25,051 bases of DNA from Chara braunii. Taxonomy: Eukaryota > Streptophyta > Charophyceae > Charales > Characeae. Where the stretch lies: the NCBI GenBank assembly GCA_003427395.1, contig BFEA01000538.1, forward strand, positions 842,164 to 867,214, given 5' to 3'. Position 1 is the first letter of the stretch, and every line of letters starts with the position of its first letter. The position numbers and the translations under genes are program-made. The notes beneath the pieces were generated by a model. That model was not told the origin of the DNA. It searched no databases and worked only from the letters and a program-made list of their open reading frames with translations. Positions 1 through 8,284 of the stretch are shown here, piece after piece.

Positions 1-687
1 CCCCCCCCCCTAAAAAAAAAACCATCTCGCACCCCCGCTTACCACTAAGTACCCTTCGAAATATCAGTTATTATTTCAGTCAATGCAAATAGGTTTAACA
101 ATTAACACAGAAACAAAAAGAAAACAACCACTCAACTTTCAAGAAAAAAAATAATTTCAAAGAAAGAAACGCAAGAAATGAAATTGAAAATGCGAACAAC
201 AATTAAAGATATAAAATCACAGACCTGGCAAAATGGGCACGAAACGTCGCGCAGACGACGTGCATCACTCGTAACTGAAAATGTACTTGAAAAAAAAAAA
301 AATGTAATGTACATGAAAAGTCATGAACGACGCGAAGTAGCTATCACTGAAATCACAGATGAAAAATGTAACATAATACAATGTATCCTACTGCTAAGGC
401 ACTGGTATCACATGTCGAAAAAAAATATAAGAAACAGTACTCTACAAGTCATGTCGTAGCTGTCGAGATAATGTACTCGGTCTGTTGCAACCAACGGTAC
501 TCTACAAACACCCCACTGGTATCAAAATCATACACACCAAAAACGAAAGAAACAACAACTACAGCACGCACACTACCACTAAGTGTCTAACAATACGAAG
601 ACAAAACGACACGACAAAAAAAAGCAGAACCGCACAACATGATGAAGTACAGTGCGAGTAGGGAAAAGCGGAGTGCTGGCCTCACGG
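1..687. other. AT-rich stretch without a recognisable gene
   Basis: The stretch opens with a C run and an A run and is A-rich throughout. Two short motifs recur in a degenerate way: actggtatca at 401 and 515, and gtactctacaa at 437 and 497. This suggests a worn local duplication. The small open frames at 178-459 and 381-590 are lysine/threonine-rich, as expected of chance translation of A-rich DNA, and match no family I know. No promoter or RNA gene is visible. Confidence 0.6.
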
Positions 688-2929
688 TCAACGACCCTTC
701 TTCCCCTTCCCGCTTTGTTTCCTCATACCCCCTCGAGTGTCGGATGTCGACCTCCTCCTCCCTCGTGCGGATAAAGAAGTCTGCTCAACGGAGCCTCTAG
801 ATGCACGTGTCGGCGGGGGAGGTGTGGGTCCATCATCGTCGTAGTCGTCGTCACCACCGGAACCGCTCTCGCTCTCCTCCTCACCCTCCTCCTCGCCCTT
901 GTAGTCCTTGTCCTCCGCCCGCACTGCCGCATTCGTCTCAAGATCATCCTCCTCGACCGTGACAAGGCCTCCTCCCTTCCTCAACACAACAACCCTCGCA
1001 CTAGCCCCTGCAACCGGCTGCTCACCGCGGGATCCAGGAGGCATCCCCAACCTCTCCGCCCCCAAGCTCTCTCCAAGCGCAGCACCTCCCTCCGCAGCCA
1101 CAGGGCATGGACGAGGAGGCACTCCATGCTTGCTTGGAGTGTATTCATACACAGCACACGTCGCTGCTCTCAGAGCGTGCTCCAAGGTCTCGGTGGACAC
1201 TCCTCTGTGGCAACCTTGCTGAGGCTCACAACCTGATGCTGGTACCTCCCTCGCTGCGGTCGTCCTGACGCCGGGGGGTCCCAAGCCCGACAGAAGGTGT
1301 GCAGTGTGCTCCGTGACACGGCTGGTGGAATCCAAATTTATGTTTGTCCTCTCGAATAATGTCATGTCACACACGTCCCGATGAACTACAATCGTGTTAC
1401 GAATCCTCGATCTCCCAGGCGTCTGTGGGGATCGAGAGCCTGTACCTGTGAGCGACGATGATGGATCACCTACAGGTGGTCTAGGAGGAGGGGGTGGCAT
1501 GTCTCCCATATGTGGTGTTGTCTCCTGCACACCACCCGAAACCCCTGGAACATCTCCCACAGTACGTCCTCCGATGGCGGTGGACCCAGACCACACGGGC
1601 GACGCAGGACCTTATGGAATCGAAGGGATCGCCTGCCATGCTGGATGCGCGAGCCTCTGTTCGAAGATCCGCCGGTCCAATCGAGTAACATCGCACACAA
1701 CATCTCTCGCCAACTCCTCTGCATCCAAAGGACGACGGACCTCCTGCGGAGCAAAGTGACTAGGAGAACGTGGAGGCACCACCATCGGCTCGGACCCCAT
1801 ATCTGTGATAACGGGCGGTGGCACACCATGCACTGCCACCTGAACCGGCAGCGACTATCGGCCCTGAGCCAAGTGTAGGCCCAAGGACGGAATGACTGGA
1901 CCCATCGTTGTCTCCTGAACCACGGGTTACTCGATGCGTGGCCACCTCCAAGGCCAATGCGAACTCCTGAGCACGTGGGTTACTCGATGCCATAAGTTGA
2001 ACCCTCTCTCGCTCCATGATGTCGCGTGCTGTATCTAGAGACTCCGCTTGCGTCCTCTCTCTCAAGGTCTGCGTCCCTGTCGCATCTGCTGCGTCGTCCC
2101 GTGATGGCGCCTGATCCGTCGATGTCTCCCCGCCGCAAGTAGGCGGAGCGCCCATCGACAAGTCGAAGTCGAAGTGCGTCCCCATCTCTGACCCCGCCCC
2201 CCCTGTGGGAGCCGAAATCCCCAGCTCCATCGCCGCCCCCGGGGTCAAACGCCCCATGCATGGATCGACCTCCTCCGTGATGAAGCGTCACACGAGCTTC
2301 TCATCGATGCCCGCACCATCATGATTCATAGGAATGGCTTCTTGTGGCGCCACTGCCGCTAACTCCTTCTCAGCCGTCGCCTGTGCTGGCACCTCCTCCC
2401 TCGCTGTCGAGACAGTTGGTGCCTCCTGCGCCGCTGTTGCCACATCCCCCTCCTCCTGCAATACCCCCGGGAAAGGTGATCGTAACCTCAGCTGTCGAAC
2501 CACCGTCGATCTCTGGAGAAGCCCGTGTGGAGGCAAGGAGGATGCCAACTCCTCCGTCTCCGCCAGTGTAGTGGCCGGGTGAAGAGGCGAGACTGGGGTG
2601 GGCGGTGCAGGACTCGGCGCAGGAGGTAGCTGAACGGTCGGCTCTCGGCCCGCAGGAGCAGGAGTCAGCGTCCCCACCTCTGCACGGCTCGTGTCGGCAT
2701 TAGAGGCCCCGCCTCTGTCAGCACGCACATCACCCGTGGAAGCCACCTCCCCGAAAGGGCCCCATAAATCCTCGTCCCCCCCCTCCATCTCCCTCTCTGC
2801 CCAGTCCTCTACCCGTCGTGCCGTGTATGTCCTCACCTCGGCGTCATTGGTCTCCTCATGCATCTCGTCGATCTCGCTGGGGATGGGCAGCGTAGGGTCA
2901 TCTACTCCGTCGGGTGCAGGCTCCTCATC
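688..2929 (-). pseudogene. Proline-rich, acidic and basic C-terminal tail of the hAT remnant
   Basis: Past the dimerisation domain the frame keeps reading for over 2 kb. It holds Pro/Ala/Glu-rich sequence (QLPPAPSPAPPTPVSPLHP), an ERERVQLM helix, a Pro run (MPPPPPRPPVGDPSSSLTG), an acidic cluster (GEEEGEEESESGSGGDDD) and a final Lys/Arg tail (MRKQSGKGKKGR) before a stop at 688. A TGA at 2288, a frameshift near 1800-1857 and a TAA at 1612 break it. The composition indicates disorder, and the basic end could be a nuclear localisation signal. Its persistence in one frame argues that it was translated with the transposase. A separate gene fused downstream is possible but less likely. Confidence 0.65.
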
Positions 2930-3040
2930 TTAGTCATCGTTCCTGAGGTACAGACGGAAAATGCAAGCACGTCTCTCGAAAACGGCATCAGCGGATGGCG
3001 GTGCAGAAGACCCGATGAAATCTCACGTAATAAGCGCAAC

Positions 3041-3607
3041 CTACTCTACAATCTCTGTCGCCGTCATCCCCTGGCGTGTGCCCGTGCGCACCAGCTCAAC
3101 CTCCAGTCCTGCCCGGCAGTTTAACATCCCCTCGTCACACTGCCATGGCAGCACGTAGCCGCATCCTGCCCACCGATACTCTTTCAACCGCACATTTGCG
3201 GTGATCTCAACGAGTTGCACGACCTTCTCAAAGGCGAACCTGTTGCGCTTCTTCATGTGGATGCCCTCATGGACTGCTCTGTTCCTCTCCGCTGGAGAGG
3301 CGCAAGACCACATGTGCATCACACGAAGAGCGCGCAACTGCAAATCAGGGGCATCAGCCCCGTACAAGGACCACCAAGACGCGCACTCGATCGTCTCGGC
3401 GTCATCGCTACACCCCCGCCCACGAGCACGCCCCTTTGCCCCGCCCCAATCATCAAACCTGCCCTGCTGCATGTGGAAGTCCTCGAACTGTCGGCGGGCA
3501 AGGAGGTACTCCGCACCCTCCAACTCGAAACCCGTCTGCGTCAGAATGTACCTCTTGGCTTGCCTGACAAGCCAAGCATGGTACTCCTGCACCTTGCCGG
3601 AAAAATA
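3041..3607 (-). pseudogene. hAT C-terminal dimerisation domain of the same remnant
   Basis: After the TGA at 3608-3610 the same frame continues YFSGKVQEYHAWLVRQAKR. From about 3376 to 3190 it gives the hATC signature: a Trp pair and Gly in SWWSLYGADAPDLQLRALR, the conserved Ser/Arg segment CASPAERNRAVHEGIH, KKRNRF, and a closing NVRLKEY. In hAT transposases this region forms the dimer interface and supports the catalytic fold. A TAG at 3041-3043 interrupts it, and the frame then runs on through further stops at 3023 and 2930. Only isolated nonsense codons break this part, so it has not been heavily rearranged. Confidence 0.85.
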
Positions 3608-3610
3608 TCA

Positions 3611-4640
3611 AACATCTCGTCTGCGGGGGTTCGGTAAGAACCCAGCGCAGTGGGCCGGCTCTAGCATGGGCTGCGTGCAGGCCTGCACATGCCTCATGAT
3701 CCGGTCTGCGATCGACGACCCCAAAGGAGCGTATGCCTCCTTCACCCGCTGCATAAGATCTTGTACCCATTCGAGCATGAGCGACATGAACTGCCCTCCA
3801 CGATCCATCCGCCGAAGCAACTGCATCACAGGCTCCATGTTATGGACAATGGTGGCCACCCTCTGCCACCAAGGATCCCATCTGATCTGTCGGCGCACCC
3901 AACGCGCCATGTAGCAAACATCGGCAGACCACGGGATGGAGGCAAAACCCCGCGCATCATCCCCTCGCATCATGTCTTGCAAAGTGTCCTGCAGGGCCAT
4001 GAGCCTCTCCAACATGAAGTGCACAAACGCAAACCGCGTCTCGCATGAAAGAACAAGACCGAGGTTGGGGCTGCACTTCCTAAAAAAATGAAGGGTCGCC
4101 TGGTGGGTTTTGAAAAGCACCACCAGCACACGAGCGCGTGTGATAGTATCAACAAACGCGTCACAACACATTCCCATGTCTGACAACAATTTGTTTTAGA
4201 CATGGACTGAGCATGGGAGCCAAGTGATCCTCCTCAATGCTGCAGTCATGGTCTCCGAGGTCAGAGCCTTGGCAGCCCCAACGTATGCTGACGCGGAGTC
4301 AGTGCATATCGCATTGACTTGCTGCGGCCCGCCGAACCTTAACTCATGGAAAATGGTGACCCGTCTCCAAAGGACGTGCTCAGCATCGTCCGACTCCCCC
4401 TCTCGATTGTTCGTTGTGTATATGACGACCCCTTGAGACCCTGCGGCGAGGAAATTAAAGATCGGTCTTCCGTCTCGTGATTTCCTCCCGTCAGAGATGA
4501 TGGTGGCGCTAGTCACCCAAAATGGTTGCCTCACCTCCTTTAACTCCTCGGCCAACTCCGCACGGTGCCTCTTTACTGCATGCATGCTCGCAATCTCGTT
4601 GTGGCTAGGGAGCACAGCGCGCGGCCAGGGTTGTTGCCTC
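3611..4640 (-). pseudogene. DUF659-like catalytic portion of the hAT remnant
   Basis: The frame from about 4640 to 4199 starts mid-domain with PRAVLPSHNEIASM. It then shows the two acidic motifs usual in DUF659 proteins, SDG (in VTSATIISDGRKS) and a TD-S/N-A motif (in AICTDSASAYVG), followed by a Cys-x-x-His pair in LPCSVHV. Family members continue here with a hydrophobic residue and NLxLKDI-like sequence. This copy has a TAA at 4196-4198 and then NKLLSDMGMCCDAF in the same frame, so the break is a single nonsense codon. The rest, to 3611, is Trp/Arg-rich helical sequence (ETRFAFVHFMLERL; PWSADVCYMARWVRRQIRWD) like the region between the DUF659 block and the dimerisation domain in plant hAT proteins. 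Confidence 0.8.
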
Positions 4641-5072
4641 GAGCAGTTTCCTACTGCTGCGTTAGATTGCGTCTCCGAATGTTATTCTTTTTTAGGGCCC
4701 TTTGCGTCGCGTGTTCGAATCGGAATGGGACCTTGACTGACGCTGTGGTCTACGTGTCCAGGAATGAGTTGCACCTCGTGAGAGACGGGATGGGTTTGGT
4801 CACAGGAGAATTCGAAGGGACATGGGATTTGGTAATCGGGGGTAAGGTGGACGATGTGGACGCATGGCGTGAGGTTGAAGCTCAAGCGTTCTCTACACGG
4901 GATGCTATAGGCAGGTCTCTGGCCAGAAGGACCGGGTTCGTCCACATGAAATATATTTCTATGTTCGCAGAAGATGCTCCAGTCGATGCGCCGTAGTGTC
5001 TTACTTTCTGGTCGCCTGTTCGAACTTTCAATGAATGCATGTACACGCCGGTCGGTCGTCCTCGGTTAACAT
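4640..5072 (+). pseudogene. Copy A of a three-copy unrecognised protein family
   Basis: A plus-strand frame (SYCCVRLRL, then DAVVYVSRNELHLV, TWDLVIGGKVDD, STRDAIGRSLARR and TGFVHMKYISMF) ends at a TAG at 4994-4996. It aligns along its length with minus-strand copy B (SYCCVRLSV, DVVVCVSRNELFV, SDLVIAGQV, DIRDCIGNSLARL, GFVRMKYMSVF). At the TAG, copy B has CAG, so the stop looks like a C-to-T change. DNA similarity resumes after it (atgaatgcatgtacacgccgg against the B segment that ends in the TRSGR motif), with about 45 bases missing from A. The 5' part present in B is absent here, because the hAT remnant begins in the opposite orientation near 4640. I do not recognise the domain. A transposon origin is likely from copy number and neighbours. 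Confidence 0.65.
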
Positions 5073-5288
5073 TCTAAACATTGGGTGACGTTTTTGCGTA
5101 CCGTTGGGAATTACTTAGCCGCAGAATTTTCTTACTTCATTCTGTTTTACGTGTTTGAAAACATGGGTAGACCGTCTAAACATTTGGAGATGTTATTGCG
5201 TGTTGTAGGGAATCACATCACTGCAGAATTCTGTTATTCCTTTTTGTTCTACGTGTTTGAAAACACTCGGCTATCACTTGGTCTGTGA
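5073..5288 (+). repeat. Two tandem 102-bp units encoding a 34-residue repeat
   Basis: The units start at tctaaaca, at 5073 and again at 5175. In one frame both read SKH, then a hydrophobic stretch with LLR/FLR, VGN, AEF, FYVFEN and Arg. Unit 1 has TFLRTVGNYLAAEFSY and unit 2 has EMLLRVVGNHITAEFCY; both end with FYVFEN. The unit length is exactly 34 codons, so the duplication keeps frame. A TAA lies two codons before unit 1 and a TGA at 5286-5288 follows unit 2. There is no ATG at the front. This is either an exon fragment of a repeat protein or a recent in-frame DNA duplication. The repeat is not a PPR or TPR that I can recognise. Confidence 0.7.
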
Positions 5289-5553
5289 ATTGATTTGTTG
5301 TACAACTAGTATCTGCCAATGCCTCTCCGGGTTAAAGCAAGGAGCGATGGACATAGGAGACGAAAATTTGACGGAACAAGAGAAGGAGAGAGTCCTAGAG
5401 GTGCTTAAGACATGCGATAAGGCTATAGCCTTCAGTGACGAGGAGAGGGGCAGGATTGATCCTAGGTTCGCCCAGCCTGCCAGGATCTATACGATTCCGC
5501 ATACTCCATGAAATGACGCAGGATGAAAGTTTGCGCAGAAGGAGAAGGAAGAA

Positions 5554-6206
5554 TGATAGCGTTTCTGAAAGAGAAGATGGCATCTCATGTAGCCGAGCCA
5601 TCAGATAGTGCGTACGCGAATCGATGGTTCTTCATACGAAAGCCGAACGGGAAGATCCGTTGGATTCAGGATCTCCAAAAAGTCAATGCAGTCACCATTC
5701 GAGATGTCGGGTTTATACCTCACGCAGATCTGTTAGCAGAGGGAGCAGCGGGCAGATCGATTTACTCTGTATGTGATCTATTTTCAGGGTATGACGAGAT
5801 ACCGCTGGACCCTAGAGACCAGCATCTTACGACAATGCACACACCGTTGGGATTAGTCCAGATGATGGTGGTGCCTATGGGATGGACCAACGGAGTCGCA
5901 GTATTTCAAAGAGCGATGGTGGCCGTACTTAAAAATTTATTCCAGATAAGGTCGAAGTCTTTTTAGACAACTTCCCGATTAAAGGACCAATACTGAAAGA
6001 TGAGACTGAGGTCGCGCCTGGAGTCAGGAGGTTCGTGGAGCAGCACTTGACAGACATTTGCGCGATACGTGAGCAATTGGATGAGGCAAACTTGACAGTT
6101 AGCGGAACCAAGAGCAGATCGGCCGTGTCGTCGATCAAGATATTGGGATTCATCTGCGATTCGAGAGATCAACGAGCCGATCGAGCTAAGCTGGACAAAT
6201 TTCTGA
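5554..6206 (+). pseudogene. Reverse transcriptase domain of the gypsy remnant, with altered catalytic box
   Basis: Visible RT motifs in order are ANRWFFIRKPNGKIRWIQDL (template grip), SVCDLFSGYDEIPLDP (first catalytic Asp), HTPLGLVQMMVVPMGWTNG (PFGL/PMG-like segment), and after the frameshift near 5940 the catalytic box VEVFLDNFPIKGP. The last is normally F/Y-x-D-D. The second Asp is Asn here (GAC GAC-type to GAC AAC), which would abolish metal binding even without the stops. LTVSGTKSRSAVSSIKILGF matches the following palm/thumb region (usually KC.F...EV.FLGH). Confidence 0.9.
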
Positions 6207-6217
6207 ACTAGCCGACA

Positions 6218-6868
6218 CCATTACACAGTGCGACAAAAGTACGTCAGTTCCTCGGTGTCGTGGGGTACTTGCGGATTTTCATACGAGCGTACGCGGAGAA
6301 AGCAGAGCCACTACGGATTCTCCTTAGGAAAACGGAGAAGTTTTACAAGGATTCTTCTCAGGAACTCGCCGTCCTGAGACTTGAAGAGGAATTCAAGGAA
6401 GGTGGCTGAATTCTAGGAGTGTCGTTCTTCGACTACGAGACCAATAGGCCGTTCATAGTGTCTACGGACGCTGGACCGTGCTCGGTCGGAGGACTACTTT
6501 CGCAAAAAGATGCGGATGGTAAGGAGAGGCCATTGAGGTTCGAGAGTCACACTCTTAACACGGCGGAGCGCAACTATAGTGAGTTCAAGAAAGAGGTCTT
6601 CGCTGTGTTGCGATGCCTAGATACGTTTAGGCATTTCATTTACGGACGACGATTTGTCCTACGAGTACATCCTACTGCGGTGGCTGCAGTCCTACAAAAG
6701 GACTTCACCTTAACCGATCCTACGATTGCCAGATGGCTGATCAGGATACGACTCTACGACTATACTGTCGAGAGGATCTCAGGTGCAAAGAACGCTGTGG
6801 CTGATGGGCTTTCACACATCCCGATTGAGACCGAACGGCCGATAGCGGCGACAGCACTAACGATTATT
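6218..6868 (+). pseudogene. Connection and RNase H domains of the gypsy remnant
   Basis: TKVRQFLGVVGYLRIFIRAY and KAEPLRILLRKTEKF match the RT connection region. After the TGA at 6407-6409 the RNase H domain follows: FIVSTDAGPCSVGGLLSQ (first catalytic Asp), RNYSEFKKEVFAVLRCLDTF (catalytic Glu), IYGRRFVLRVHPTAV, and ISGAKNAVADGLSH (last Asp). The residues expected for catalysis are present. The linker to about 6880 is Glu/Arg-rich. The reading frame is intact from 6410 to 7093. Confidence 0.9.
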
Positions 6869-7050
6869 GAGCCTCGACGCACGGATCAATTCCTAGTGAA
6901 CCTTTACGAAGGAAAGTACCGTGTGATTGGGCTGCATCTGTCAGGTGAGGAGTGTCCAGACTCAGAGATTCGGAGACAAGCAACCCAATACTGTCTGAGG
7001 GCAGGAAATCTATTCCGTATACCCATCGGATCAAGGATGCCCTTGAGAGC
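6869..7050 (+). pseudogene. Integrase N-terminal start, truncated
   Basis: The frame continues TDQFLVNLYEGKYRVIGLHL, then EIRRQATQYCLRAGNLFRI and SRMPLR. In gypsy elements this leads into the His-His-Cys-Cys zinc-binding region of integrase. Here homology ends just before it. The hairpin agcgggttttcccgct followed by a T run takes over at about 7049, next to the foldback element, so insertion or recombination of that element probably removed the rest. Confidence 0.7.
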
Positions 7051-7087
7051 GGGTTTTCCCGCTTTTTTTTTTAACTTTTTTTTCCTC

Positions 7088-7122
<35 letters not shown>

Positions 7123-7156
7123 AGGGGATGGGTCGCCCCCCCAACCCCCACCCAAT

Positions 7157-7177
7157 CACACACACACACACACACAC

Positions 7178-7220
<43 letters not shown>
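7157..7220. repeat. (CA)n microsatellite
   Basis: A nearly pure CA run with one AAAA interruption, forming the left inner arm of the foldback element. It pairs with the (TG)n run on the other side. Confidence 0.95.
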
Positions 7221-7224
<4 letters not shown>

Positions 7225-7285
7225 GCCGAAGGTGCGCGGCGCAACCCCGCGCAACTTCCCCGTGCAACTTCGGCGCAAGGGAGAG

Positions 7286-7338
7286 ATTGTGTGTTTGTGT
7301 GTGTATGTATGTGTGTGTGTATGTGTGTGTGTATGTCT

Positions 7339-7401
<63 letters not shown>
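7286..7401. repeat. (TG)n followed by (GA)n microsatellite
   Basis: An imperfect TG run with TATG interruptions to about 7363, then a pure GA run to 7400. The GA part has no counterpart in the left half of the foldback, so it expanded after the inverted structure formed. Confidence 0.95.
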
Positions 7402-7403
<2 letters not shown>

Positions 7404-7464
7404 GTACCCCGGTTTGTAAGTGTGTGTGTGAGTTGGTGGGGGTTGGGGGGGCGCCCCATCCCCT

Positions 7465-7505
<41 letters not shown>

Positions 7506-7515
7506 AAAAACTGGA

Positions 7516-7837
7516 AAAAAAAATCTATGTCTTTTGAGTCCGCTTCTGTATTTGACTTTTTAAAAATAATTAGATGCTCAAAAAATTTTAAAAAAAATAT
7601 GGGGATGTAGAGAGCAAAAAAATCTACACCCCTATTTTTTATTTATTTTTTTGCCGTTTTTTTCCCGTCGAAAAAAAATTTCGTGAGCCGAGTTGTACCC
7701 CGGTCTAACGAGGTACAACGGGGAGTTGCAACGAAGGATCAACGAGAGTTGATCCGTTCAACTCAAAACCCCCGTTGAATCAACTTTCGGACACATAGGA
7801 TGGGTCTAGATGAAAAAATCTTGTAGCGGGGGCTAGA
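7516..7837. other. AT-rich spacer with a cluster of short palindromes
   Basis: The first half is A/T runs. Between 7690 and 7790 lie several inverted repeats. gttgtacc (7692-7699) pairs with ggtacaac (7712-7719), and ggatcaac/gttgatcc form a perfect 8-bp stem with a 4-base loop at 7736-7755. gttcaac and gttgaa follow. The 13-mer gttgtaccccggt is shared with 7401-7413 at the foldback edge. No ORF of note. Confidence 0.6.
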
Positions 7838-8284
7838 TTGAAGTTATTCAGGCCTAGAGAGACTGCTGCTCCTATTCTGAGGCTGTCTGACCCGAAAGAG
7901 AAAGGAAAGGCAAAAGTAACGGACGATAGGGTACTCAGACGGTACGAAGTAGGAGAGAGTTCGAAGAAGAGGAAGAGAGTGAAAACCAGGAAAGTCAAGG
8001 GCTTGACATTGAGAAAGAAGAAGAAGTGGGCATTCGTGCTAAAGAGACCCAAACGCCGAGTTTGTATGAGACGAGGGGGAACACCTACGGGGTTACTTCT
8101 CCAACGAGGTAAAAGAGCGAAAAGGGCACCAAAGCCTAGGCCGAAACGACCGCGACACAAGAAGGGAGAGAGACATCCCCTTAGTCCCAGGGTTTCAGAG
8201 AGACCGAAACGTAAAACAGAGAGACGTCGCCGTGAGCCGCACGCGAGTGTGATTGTCTTAGATCTTGTACGTTTCGTCTGTTAG
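7838..8284 (+). CDS. Highly basic ORF of unknown nature
   Basis: An open frame of about 148 residues, very rich in Lys and Arg (for example KKRKRVKTRKVKG, LRKKKKWAFVLKRPKRRV and KRAKRAPKPRPKRPRHKKG). It follows a TGA near 7808, and the first possible start is a TTG, so no good initiation context is seen. It has no membrane segment and no motif I recognise. The basic clusters would suit nuclear or nucleic-acid-binding protein, such as a transposon gag or linker, but chance translation of purine-rich DNA is also possible. The gypsy pol does not resume here as far as I can read. Confidence 0.25.
   Translation: MKLFRPRETAAPILRLSDPKEKGKAKVTDDRVLRRYEVGESSKKRKRVKTRKVKGLTLRKKKKWAFVLKRPKRRVCMRRGGTPTGLLLQRGKRAKRAPKPRPKRPRHKKGERHPLSPRVSERPKRKTERRRREPHASVIVLDLVRFVC

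Larger units (their letters stand above)
688..4640 (-). pseudogene. Decayed hAT-family transposase gene (DUF659-type core, hAT dimerisation domain, long disordered tail)
   Basis: hAT transposases bind element ends and move DNA by cut and paste using an RNase-H-like DDE fold. Read right to left, one frame carries the whole core from about 4640 to about 1860. In order it holds a DUF659-like region (IISDGRKS, then ICTDSASAYVGAAK and LPCSVHV), a helical middle, and a hAT C-terminal dimerisation domain (ASWWSLYGADAP, then IHMKKRNRF). A low-complexity tail follows. In-frame stops lie at 4196 (TAA), 3608 (TGA), 3041 (TAG), 3023 (TGA), 2930 (TAA) and 2288 (TGA). One frameshift near 1800-1857 moves the tail to the next frame, which has a stop at 1612 and ends at 688. 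No start codon or BED zinc finger is seen upstream: the sequence changes to an unrelated plus-strand repeat near 4640, so the 5' part is missing. No terminal inverted repeats were recognised. The family call is firm; non-functionality follows directly from the stops. Confidence 0.85.
5338..7050 (+). pseudogene. Broken Ty3/gypsy-type pol (reverse transcriptase, RNase H, start of integrase)
   Basis: The remnant encodes the polyprotein section that copies element RNA to DNA. It reads LTEQEKERVLEVLKTCDKAI, then the pre-RT segment with two TGA codons (5509-5511 and 5524-5526) where Trp is expected. One base is missing near 5553, then RT follows. A second missing base near 5940 shifts to the third frame, which carries the catalytic box, thumb/connection, RNase H and the first residues of an integrase, with a TAG at 6209 and a TGA at 6407. 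The frame stops matching after SRMPLR at about 7050, where hairpin and T-rich DNA begin. No gag, protease, LTR, tRNA primer site or full integrase is seen, so this is a fragment. The family is certain at superfamily level; the exact clade is not determined. Confidence 0.93.
7060..7515. mobile_element. Foldback element built of nested inverted microsatellites
   Basis: From outside in, the left side has a T-rich tract, (TGAT)n at 7091-7120, a G/C arm (gtaggggatggg... at 7121), (CA)n at 7157-7220 and ttgcgccgaagg. The right side mirrors this: cttcggcgcaa near 7268, (TG)n at 7286-7363, (GA)n, a G/C arm ending ccatcccctacc, (AATC)n at 7467-7502 and an A-rich tract. The two halves are inverted copies, so a single strand could fold into one long hairpin around a GC-rich core. 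It has no coding potential of its own; the open frames here are only translations of repeats. It sits at the truncated end of the gypsy pol. A MITE-like or foldback transposon is the likely class. Confidence 0.7.

Noticed and set aside
688-1759. Long plus-strand and second-frame open frames across 908-1878
   Set aside because: They are shadows of the stop-poor GC-rich hAT tail. The minus-strand frame has ordered domains upstream and an acidic/basic tail, while the others show no motif.
4682-4945. Minus-strand frame MDEPGPSGQRPAYSIP... as a possible hAT N-terminus
   Set aside because: The plus-strand frame in the same DNA aligns with copies B and C, so this is its antisense shadow. It has no BED zinc-finger Cys/His pattern.
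5085-5288. 34-residue repeat as PPR protein
   Set aside because: Length is close to PPR units, but the PPR consensus positions are absent.
7031-7504. His/Thr-, Val/Cys- and Ser/Leu-rich frames
   Set aside because: They are direct translations of CA, GT and GA microsatellites.
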